Shown one piece after another: positions 1 to 5,577 of a stretch of DNA of 5,577 nt (its first letter is position 1; each line of letters starts with the position of its first letter). The notes under the pieces were generated by a model. That model was not told the DNA's origin and searched no databases. It saw only the letters and a list, made by a program, of their open reading frames with translations. The position numbers were made by a program, and so were the translations under genes. Source of the DNA: CAJBLF01 sp041663325 (GTDB lineage Bacteria > Patescibacteriota > Gracilibacteria > Absconditabacterales > Absconditicoccaceae); contig JBAZRN010000041.1 in assembly GCA_041663325.1 (NCBI GenBank), positions 1 to 5,577 on the forward strand, given 5' to 3'.

Positions 1-210
1 CACTAACCATATATGTTCAGTAGAATAAATATGATATTACCCTAATGGTGCTTGATTTTTTTATCCAATATTTTTGTTCCTCCTTTGTTGTAAAGGAGGG
101 GGACCGAACCCCGCAATACTGCGGGGCGAGCGGTGGAGGATTTTGACAAAAATATGGTCGTGGGGTTTGGGGCGCGAAAAGCCCCAATAGAGTAATGGGG
201 AAATTATATA
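1..210. repeat. Structured direct repeat, copy 1 (REP/MITE-like)
   Basis: This stretch recurs in the same orientation at 4779-4988 with 206 of 210 bases identical. The four differences (positions 128, 174, 192, 195) are all A/G transitions. The right boundary is sharp at 210. The left boundary is unknown because the window starts inside or exactly at the edge of the repeat. It folds well on paper. An outer 10-bp stem (68-77 with 146-155), extended by CC65-66/GG156-157 around a bulged A67, encloses an 8-bp hairpin (79-86/92-99, loop 5) and a 6-bp GC hairpin (109-114/121-126, loop 6). A third hairpin (169-173/181-185) follows, and GGGG at 197-200 could compete for its CCCC arm. It is much more GC-rich than the surrounding DNA. 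I infer a non-autonomous palindromic intergenic repeat. A small structured RNA is the alternative. Confidence 0.9.
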
Positions 211-248
211 GTGAGCATTTACGTTTTTTTTTACTTTATCTCAAATAG

Positions 249-271
249 AAAAAAGGCGAATGATATTCGCC
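249..271 (-). terminator. Rho-independent terminator of clpP
   Basis: A perfect 7-bp stem (255-261 with 265-271, GGCGAAT/ATTCGCC) with a 3-nt loop is followed, on the minus strand, by a run of six T (249-254). It lies about 20 bp past the clpP stop codon, in the right orientation to end that transcript. Confidence 0.85.
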
Positions 272-289
272 CCTACTGTTTTCTAAAGT

Positions 290-865
290 CTAAGTTATAA
301 TCTTATCAATAATTCCATATTTCAACGCCTCTTCAGCATTCATCCGCTTATTTCTTTCCATATCATTTGCTACAGTTTCTATTTTTTGTCCTGTATGTTT
401 TGCCATAAGATCGATAAACATATTTTTCACTTTCAAAATCTCTTCTGCTTGGATCACAATATCGCTTGCTTGACCTTCGGCGCCTCCTAATGGCTGGTGG
501 ATCATGATTTTACTATGAGGAAGTGCATATCTTTTGCCTTTGGCTCCTCATGCAAGGATAACAGATCACATAGAAGCAGCTAATCCTACGCATACGGTAG
601 AGACATCGCATTTTACATATTGCATGACGTCATAGATAGCCATTCATGAATAGACATCTCCGCCTGGAGTATTGATATACATGATGATATCTTTGTCAGG
701 ATCTTTCTTTTCCAAAAAAAGCAATTGCGCAACGATAGAATTTACCATACTTGCCTGCACTTGTTCCCCGACAAAAATAATTCTGTCTTCGAGTAATCTG
801 GAATAGATATCGTAGGCTCTTTCACCTCATTTTACTTTTTCGATAACGCTAGGGATTAAGGTCAT
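290..865 (-). CDS. clpP: ATP-dependent Clp protease proteolytic subunit ClpP
   Basis: This is the peptidase subunit of the cytoplasmic Clp protease, a tetradecameric serine protease fed by AAA+ unfoldases such as ClpX. Reading TGA as Gly gives 191 aa from ATG (865) to TAG (290-292), within the usual family length. Family motifs run in order: GERAYDIYSRLLEDRIIF (14-31), YINTPGGDVYSGMAIYD (63-79), the nucleophile block GLAASMG (94-100) with Ser98, and the histidine block MIHQPLGG (121-128) with His123, then HTGQ and a YGIIDK C-terminus. TGA encodes G13, G74, G100 and G106; at least G100 and G106 are conserved family glycines. The third triad position, normally Asp in an ERDRF-like block, is Asn172 (ERNKR, codon AAT). 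No Shine-Dalgarno site is visible. No clpX or clpA neighbour is in the window. Identity is very secure; activity is less certain because of the Asn. Confidence 0.97.
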
Positions 866-1174
866 TAGACTTTATTACAAATTAAAACTTGAATGTGTAT
901 TTGGACTTCATCCGTAATTTGTCCTGTCGGACGTAATTGATGGTAATTATTAATTACACGACTGAAAGGAGTGAATATACGCGAAGCATATTACATCCGC
1001 TTTAGCGGATAAATTACATTTCGTAATCAAATTATACGTGTAATCATAGTTTTTGCAAATATCTATCAGTAATTTAGTTATTTTTACAACCAAAATCAAC
1101 TTGAATTTATATAATAAAAGTGTAAAAAAATGAGTAATCCAGCTTAAAGTCTTTACTTTTAAATAAAAAGTGAT
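866..1174. other. Divergent intergenic region with palindromes
   Basis: This 309-bp non-coding stretch separates divergently transcribed clpP and the 1175 gene, so it should carry both promoters. It holds a perfect 6-bp stem palindrome GTAATT/AATTAC (943-948 with 952-957, loop 3). It also holds a 6-bp stem ATCCGC/GCGGAT (995-1000 with 1005-1010, loop 4), a bulged hairpin around 974-992, and a short GTCC/GGAC hairpin near 920-931. GTAATT in either orientation occurs at 914, 933, 943, 952 and 1012. I see no convincing leftward promoter for clpP. Confidence 0.6.
1083..1115 (+). promoter_or_regulatory. Probable promoter of the 1175 gene
   Basis: A perfect TATAAT -10 box sits at 1110-1115, about 60 bp before the ATG. 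A TTTACA -35-like hexamer at 1083-1088 is 21 nt away, which is long. Using the overlapping TTATAT (1107-1112) instead gives an 18-nt spacer. The call rests mainly on the -10 box and its position. Confidence 0.4.
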
Positions 1175-2701
1175 ATGAAAAATTTACCAAAGATGGCGGG
1201 GATTTCAATGATTTGCGCTTTATTATTTCTTGGATTTGCGACCCACGCGTCTACAGGAGATACAACTACAGGTGCGGCAATATCATATACATGATCATTA
1301 CTTACGTATCTCAATACACAAGAGAATGCTATTAATTCATCATTTACTACGTCATACGGTAAAATATATGCTCTATTTACCAAGACCTGACTCAATATCC
1401 TCAAAAGTGTCGAATATCAGAGTCTAGTTTGTCTAGGAGCGATCAAAGATGAGTCATTATTATCTCAGTTGCAAAAAAGCAAAACAGCATTTATGATTTC
1501 TTTCAAAAAAGATTTTATCGAACTGGAAAACCAAATTTTAGCGCTAGAAGAAAAACAAGATTTGCAAAAATCTGACAATGTTAATGTCTTTGACTCTGGC
1601 ACTACCTACGAAAGCGAAAAAGCTACACTCAAGGAATTGATTGACGCAAAAGTTAAACTTCACAAAGGATTTATTGCCAATTTTGAAACAGGATATATTG
1701 CCAAAAACACTGAATTCCTTTCTATGTTCCAACAATACAGCGCTATCAATAAGGATTTAATCAAGGGTATCCAAGATAAAATGGCGAAAGTGCAGGGCGT
1801 GATTACAGCGTTCTCTTGAGTAGAACTGATAATCAACATTATCAACGCAAAAATAACCGGATTGGATAACCTGATCCAAAAAATGGAAGATGCCAAAAAC
1901 AAATGATTAGATAATTTAGATAAAGCGCTTCAACCACTCATCGATGCCAATAGTAAAAAATATAAAAAACTTCAGACTCTTGTCGATGAATTGACTCAAC
2001 AAAAAACATATGTGGTAGGTCAATATCAGATGGATTTCGACGAATATTTGACCAAAAATTTGCAAACTCGATACGATCGCAGTCAATACCTTGCGCTCAA
2101 AGATCAGATAAATAGCTTCAAAGCAAAATTTTATACCACGACCAATCAGCTTAATTGTTCAAATATCCTTTCTCCAACTGATGAAAGTGCAGCATTGCTT
2201 GCCAAAATAAATTCCATGAAGACGGCAGTGAATTCGTGATGGGCAAAGATAGAAAAAGATGGAATAAGCGCAGCATTCAAAGATCAGTTATATAGTGGGT
2301 TTCAATCATTATATATCCAAAAATTTAAACAAAGATATGCGGAATATGCGAATTATGTGAAAGAGTATATCAAAGTGGCATTGAGAAATTTCATAGCTTC
2401 GCTTGTCCCAACGATGACGACCGATACTACTGCCTCTGCAGAAAAAGCGACAACCTACGTTTTCACCAAACCATTCAAAAGCGGCGAATACAACGAAGGT
2501 ATCAAAGCATTGCAAAATCTTCTTGTAACTCTACAACTCTATAGTTGAGCGATTGACGGTATCTACAACAAAGCTACCAAAAATGCTGTCTATCAGTTTC
2601 AGCTTAGCAAATGATTGCTCAAAGGATATGAAAATAAACCATCAGTTTGGTGACGAATGTGACCTGCAACGAGAAATGCGCTCAATAATGCAACAAAATA
2701 G
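1175..2701 (+). CDS. Secreted helical protein with C-terminal peptidoglycan-binding domain
   Basis: With TGA read as Gly this is one 508-aa protein (ATG 1175, TAG 2699-2701). Residues 1-25 form a classical signal peptide: a short basic start, a hydrophobic core at about 8-22, and a probable cut after Ala25 (THA|S). There is no lipobox cysteine. The long middle (about 40-420) is Lys/Glu/Gln/Leu-rich with heptad-like stretches, suggesting extended helices or coiled coil. Mature C86 and C328 could form a disulfide. Residues about 434-506 match the PG_binding_1 pattern: ALQNLLVTLQLYSG, AIDG.YN..T..AV.QFQ, then GRMGPATRNALN. TGA encodes nine glycines (40, 72, 215, 244, 355, 458, 480, 493, 496); 458, 480 and 496 fall on typical glycine positions of that domain. 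I infer export and wall attachment. The middle region's function is unknown, and no hydrolase motif is visible. Confidence 0.88.
2476..2692 (+). other. PG_binding_1-like domain of the secreted protein
   Basis: Residues about 434-506 of the 1175 gene carry the alternating LQ..L / G.IDG.Y...T..AV..FQ / GPATR..LN layout of three-helix peptidoglycan-binding repeats. Without UGA-to-Gly recoding the domain would be split at 2546, 2612, 2651 and 2660. It therefore both assigns wall binding and supports the code. Confidence 0.8.
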
Positions 2702-2772
2702 ATTTTAAAACTTAGAACTTAGATTAAAAAAACCAACATTATTAATTTTTAATATTTCATCAGTTTAAAAGT

Positions 2773-3564
2773 ATGGTTAAAAACAAAAAAAAGAGTCCAG
2801 GGAGACCCAAAAAAGAGTTTGTCTCCAAAAAGCCCAAAGCAAAGATTAAATCCTGACCAGGAAGACCGAGAAAGGATCAGGAACATCATATGGCTGCCAA
2901 TCAGGTTCCGCCTGCTATTGCATGATTCGTTGAAAAATCTGTTGATGATTCTAAGAAAAAAGATTTAATTATTCTGTTGCTGTTTTTATTGTCGTTCATA
3001 CTTTTCGTCGTTTCTTTGTATTTCACGTTTATGAGAGACAAAAAAGCTAGTGATCTGACCCAATCAGAGATTGCTGAGATGGCAAATATAGAAACGGGAA
3101 ACATAGAGTATACACCGCAAGGCACTCTTCATACCTGAAGTATACAAACAGCGCAAAAGAACACGACGGAACAACAAATGATTATAGATTTTTATCAAGC
3201 GGTAAATACCATAGACACGGTTACGATCCATACCATGGCCGATGCACACCTCAAAGAGTCCAATGTATTCAAAACGTATTATAGCAAAAACTGGTTGTCT
3301 AAATTTTCTGAAATCATCCTCGCGCCAAAAATAGTTGTCACTAATATTCAAGAGAAACAGACTAATTCAACCAATCCAAATATCAAAAATTTCTCGTATA
3401 CACTTGAATACGCACTTGCAAACACCCAACAGAAGTTCACCGAAGAGCGGTCAACGGTTTTGATAAAGAAAGGTGACGAGCGAAAAATTTGAAAGTTATT
3501 ATGCGAAACCAAAGGGTGTTCAACGATGCCATTCTTCAATCCAGATAAATACAAAAATAACTAA
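2773..3564 (+). CDS. Single-pass membrane protein with AT-hook-like N-terminal tail
   Basis: I do not recognise the family. TGA as Gly gives 263 aa from ATG 2773 to TAA 3562-3564. Residues 1-63 are highly basic and contain two AT-hook-like cores, SPGRPKK (8-14) and GPGRPRK (28-34); the second begins with a TGA-encoded glycine. One transmembrane helix spans about 64-87 and is flanked by lysines on both sides. The larger basic charge at the N-terminus suggests N-inside, C-outside. After a Ser/Thr/Gln-rich linker (about 95-133), residues about 134-255 form a small domain of an N-terminal helical part (DFYQAVNTIDTVTIHTMAD) and later beta-rich stretches. This is reminiscent of NTF2-like folds, but only as a guess. 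Near the end, C244 and C249 could pair. TGA encodes G28, G51, G122 and G240. No Shine-Dalgarno site is visible. It lies 71 bp after the wall-binding protein and 131 bp before miaA. Confidence 0.85.
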
Positions 3565-3695
3565 TAGTGAAAAGTGAATAATGAAAAATGTAGGAACTGT
3601 GGTAATATGAACTATTGTATATTACAGTAGTTTGTATGTATACAATTCATTCGTTTTTCACTTTTAGTTTTTAGTTATTCATTAATATTTAAAAT
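3565..3695. repeat. Intergenic inverted-repeat element before miaA
   Basis: AAAAGTGAA (3570-3578) recurs inverted as TTCACTTTT (3657-3665), with weaker complementarity continuing inward (to about 3590 and from about 3649). Inside lies a 7-bp hairpin GTAATAT/ATATTAC (3602-3608 with 3619-3625, loop 10). No T-run follows, so it does not look like a terminator. TACAAT at 3641-3646 could serve as a -10 box for miaA, but no good -35 is visible. It may be a decayed short palindromic element. Confidence 0.4.
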
Positions 3696-4652
3696 ATGGA
3701 AATCTCAGACATAGTTCAAGAAGTCAAACAGGAAATCGAGTTATTCCGCCAAAAGAATCCCGATGGAGTTGTTATTATTCGATGAGCGACAGCTACGGGA
3801 AAGAGTAAATTATCTATTTTATTATCTAAATATTTTGACGAGGAAATCATTTCTGCAGATAGCAGGCAGATTTTCAGATACATGAATATAGGAACAGACA
3901 AAATTTCTGACGGCATACTCACGAAGATTCCGCACTATCAAATAAATATTGTAAACCCTGATGAGACCTATACTTCCGGACAACGAAAAAATGATATATA
4001 CAAAATCATTCCTGCCATTCTTGCGCGTAAAAAACTCCCGATGATCGTCGGATGAACCTGACTCTATATCGATACAGTGTACAAAAATTTTTCTCTACCG
4101 GATATTCCGCCAGACATAAAACTCAGAGATGAATTGTTTGCAAAAGAAGAAAAAGAACCATGAATTTTACACAAGGAACTTATGAAACTTGATCCTGAAG
4201 AAGCCACAAAATTGCATCCAAAGTCTACGAGATATATCGTTCGCGCATTAGAGATATTTTACAAAAGCGGACAGAAAAAAACTGATACATTCATTTCCCA
4301 ACCCCCACAACGACCACTGCTTATGCTCGGTCTTCGAAGGGAAAAAGAAGATACCAACAAAAAAATAAATGCAAGAGTGAGAGAGATGTTGAAGTGATGA
4401 CTCGTCGAAGAAGTTCAGTGATTGCTTAAGCAATGATACAAAAAAGAACTCCAATCAATGCAGGGAATCGGGTACAAGGAGGTTATCGATTTTTTGGACG
4501 GCAAATATGATTACAAAGAAATGGAAAGTCGTATCATGATTACCACTCATCAGCTCGCAAAAAAGCAGAGGAGTCGATTTCGCAGATATATAGCTGAAGG
4601 CATCCAGTCTCCTAGAGAAAATGTGACCTATAAAGTTTGGAAATTATCGTAA
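3696..4652 (+). CDS. miaA: tRNA dimethylallyltransferase MiaA
   Basis: MiaA transfers a dimethylallyl group from DMAPP to N6 of A37 in tRNAs reading UNN codons, acting in the cytoplasm. TGA as Gly gives 318 aa (ATG 3696, TAA 4650-4652), near the usual ~300. Motifs in order: P-loop GATATGKS (30-37), ISADSRQIFRYMNIGTDK (52-69, with the conserved Asp55), PHYQINIVNPDETYTSGQ, GGTGLYID (119-126), LDPEEATKLHPKSTRYIVRA, a RVREMLKGGLVEEV helix (about 227-240), GIGYKE, and a C-terminal KKQRSRFRRY. TGA encodes G30, G120, G122, G156, G234, G235, G242 and G247. The first glycine of the Walker A motif and two of the GGTG block are therefore recoded. About 20 extra residues precede the first strand compared with typical MiaA, and no later ATG would remove them. 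The usual P-loop Pro is Ala31. Identification is secure. Confidence 0.98.
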
Positions 4653-4778
4653 TATTTGCAAGTGTTCATTATCTAAAAATTCACAATATTTATCTCTAAT
4701 AAACTAAATTACGAAAGAACGCACCATTATTAAATCAGTGTGAAATGTAGTCCAAGCATGAGAGACGCGTAAGCGGAT
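4653..4778. other. Intergenic spacer after miaA
   Basis: These 126 AT-rich bases hold no open frame, terminator hairpin or RNA gene that I can see. Together with the repeat and terminator that follow, they make up the 395-bp gene-free stretch 4653-5047. Confidence 0.6.
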
Positions 4779-4988
4779 CACTAACCATATATGTTCAGTA
4801 GAATAAATATGATATTACCCTAATGGTGCTTGATTTTTTTATCCAATATTTTTGTTCCTCCTTTGTTGTAAAGGAGGGGGACCGAACCCCGCAATACTGC
4901 GGGGCAAGCGGTGGAGGATTTTGACAAAAATATGGTCGTGGGGTTTGGGGCACGAAAAGCCCCAATAGAATAGTGGGGAAATTATATA
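4779..4988. repeat. Structured direct repeat, copy 2 (REP/MITE-like)
   Basis: This is the same element as 1-210, same orientation, same length, with four transitions (4906, 4952, 4970, 4973). The outer stem (4846-4855/4924-4933) and both inner hairpins (4857-4864/4870-4877 and 4887-4892/4899-4904) are fully preserved. The differences fall outside these stems. Its left edge is defined here against unique sequence ending in AAGCGGAT, but cannot be compared with copy 1, which starts at the window edge. No flanking target-site duplication is evident. Confidence 0.92.
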
Positions 4989-5000
4989 ATTTTTTTGTTC

Positions 5001-5028
5001 AAAAAAAACCCGACAAAAACATCGGGTT
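5001..5028 (-). terminator. Rho-independent terminator of the 5048 gene
   Basis: A perfect 7-bp stem AACCCGA/TCGGGTT (5007-5013 with 5022-5028) with an 8-nt loop is followed on the minus strand by a T-run (5006 down to 5001). It lies about 20 bp past the stop codon of the leftward gene. Confidence 0.85.
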
Positions 5029-5047
5029 GAGAAAGAGTAATCACTTT

Positions 5048-5467
5048 TTAAGCAGGCAATTTTAAGAGGGTACCAAAGCCCTTTTTAAAGTCTTCCAGAT
5101 CGGTTTTAGCCTTTTTAGTTTTAGCTGTATCTTTTGTCTCCATTTTTTCTTCCCAAATGAGTAATTGCTCATTGGCAATATTTTTCATATAGTCCGAAGG
5201 GATTGCCCAGATACCGAGCAAAGTATCCCTGTTTTCTGCGGTAATATTGTACCCCTCAAACTTGGGTAAAAGCTCTATTTTTTCAAGCTTTTCAACATCC
5301 TCACAAAATAGACTTTTTGAGATGATTTGCAGAACTATTTTATAGCCGATTTGTTGAACATACACGGCTATAAAACAAAATGGATAAAGTGTATCCAACT
5401 GTATTTTCTTTTTGATAAGCAAGAACATCCCATTCTGAATGTCTTCTTCTTTTATTTCTTTAAACAT
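5048..5467 (-). CDS. Hypothetical protein, 139 aa
   Basis: I do not recognise this protein. I place the start at ATG 5467 (TAA at 5048-5050). The open frame continues upstream to a TTG at 5524, which would give 158 aa, but that TTG is part of a near-perfect -35 hexamer and the -10 box lies within the extended frame. The longer version would therefore begin upstream of its own transcript. The protein starts MFKEIKEEDIQNGMF and has a moderately hydrophobic segment (FCFIAVYVQQIGYKIVLQII, about residues 30-49) that looks like beta strands rather than a clear membrane helix. It has one WAIPSDYM stretch and ends in a Lys-rich tail with KKGFGTLLKLPA. There is no signal peptide. None of its six glycines uses TGA, unlike the other four genes, so it reads intact under either code. 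It has its own promoter and terminator, indicating a monocistronic unit. Confidence 0.75.
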   Translation of the reverse strand: MFKEIKEEDIQNGMFLLIKKKIQLDTLYPFCFIAVYVQQIGYKIVLQIISKSLFCEDVEKLEKIELLPKFEGYNITAENRDTLLGIWAIPSDYMKNIANEQLLIWEEKMETKDTAKTKKAKTDLEDFKKGFGTLLKLPA

Positions 5468-5496
5468 ATAGTTAAGTTTTTTATTTATTTTTCCTT

Positions 5497-5524
5497 TATA
5501 TACTTTTATGCTCGAATATGTCAA
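5497..5524 (-). promoter_or_regulatory. Near-consensus sigma-70-type promoter
   Basis: On the minus strand TTGACA (5524-5519) is followed after 16 nt by TATATA (5502-5497). Transcription would start near 5490, giving a leader of about 22 nt before the ATG at 5467. AAAGGA occurs near the predicted transcript start but is too far from the ATG to be an ordinary ribosome binding site. This promoter decides the start of the 139-aa gene. Confidence 0.7.
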
Positions 5525-5577
5525 TGTAATTTTTTCATTTTCCCACTATTGCTTGATAGCTTTGGATAAATATATAT

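Noticed and set aside
99..126. A tRNA T-arm-like sequence on the minus strand of the repeat (GGGG TTCGGTC CCCC).
   Set aside because: The loop deviates from TTCRANY, the fifth stem pair fails, and no acceptor, anticodon or D arm lies around it.
45..257. A rightward open frame of about 70 codons through repeat copy 1 when TGA is read as Gly (and a counterpart in copy 2).
   Set aside because: Three of the four differences between copies fall at first codon positions and change the residue, the frames run on through terminators into unrelated ends, and the sequence is dominated by hairpins. It looks non-coding.
1130..1147. A five-codon mini-frame in the leader of the 1175 gene.
   Set aside because: It is too short, has no ribosome binding site and no attenuator-type structure; likely chance.
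1230..1427. A 65-aa frame on the plus strand and overlapping minus-strand frames across 1159-1902.
   Set aside because: They are shadows of the 508-aa gene, which has a signal peptide and domain support in its own frame.
1175..2701. A pseudogene or frameshifted gene, as the fragmented standard-code frames suggest.
   Set aside because: All breaks are TGA in a single uninterrupted frame. The same pattern appears in miaA and clpP at conserved glycines, so this is code 25 and not decay.
1..4988. A composite transposon bounded by the two 210-bp repeats.
   Set aside because: No transposase or recombinase is encoded between the copies, the cargo is housekeeping, and no target-site duplication can be seen.
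5327..5569. An 80-aa plus-strand frame rich in Phe/Tyr.
   Set aside because: It lies antisense to the 139-aa gene, which has its own promoter and terminator, and its composition is that of a reverse-strand shadow.
1..5577. A CRISPR array, toxin-antitoxin pair, phage genes or rRNA/tRNA genes.
   Set aside because: No regularly spaced short repeats, no paired small genes with suitable motifs, and no RNA-gene signatures were found on either strand.

Overview
The window reads as genome sequence from a candidate-phyla-radiation bacterium that uses genetic code 25 (UGA = glycine), most likely Gracilibacteria (BD1-5) or Absconditabacteria (SR1). The evidence is internal. Four genes look broken under the standard code. 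Each becomes one continuous protein when in-frame TGA is read as glycine, and in MiaA, ClpP and a peptidoglycan-binding domain the recoded positions fall on glycines conserved in those families. I count 25 in-frame TGA codons. All five genes stop with TAA or TAG. The sequence is AT-rich, and clear Shine-Dalgarno sites are largely absent.

Layout, left to right: (1) 1-210, first copy of a structured direct repeat. (2) 249-271, a terminator for the leftward gene that follows. (3) 865-290 (minus), clpP, complete at 191 aa, with the catalytic Asp replaced by Asn. (4) 866-1174, a divergent intergenic region with palindromes, a cluster of GTAATT motifs and a likely rightward promoter. (5) 1175-2701 (plus), a 508-aa secreted, probably helical/coiled-coil protein ending in a PG_binding_1-like domain. 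(6) 2773-3564 (plus), a 263-aa single-pass membrane protein whose basic N-terminal tail carries two AT-hook-like motifs. (7) 3696-4652 (plus), miaA, tRNA dimethylallyltransferase, 318 aa. (8) 4779-4988, second repeat copy, 206/210 identical to the first. (9) 5001-5028, a leftward terminator. (10) 5467-5048 (minus), a 139-aa protein of unknown function, preceded by a near-consensus promoter.

The genes are not an obvious single pathway. ClpP (proteolysis) and MiaA (tRNA A37 modification) are housekeeping. Between them lie two envelope proteins, one exported with a wall-binding C-terminus and one membrane-anchored with a possible DNA-binding cytoplasmic tail. The three rightward genes are separated by 71 and 131 bp, so co-transcription is possible but not shown. 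The most noteworthy items are the pervasive UGA recoding, the Ser-His-Asn ClpP triad, the AT-hook-like membrane protein, and the near-identical multi-hairpin repeats flanking the 4.6-kb gene block.
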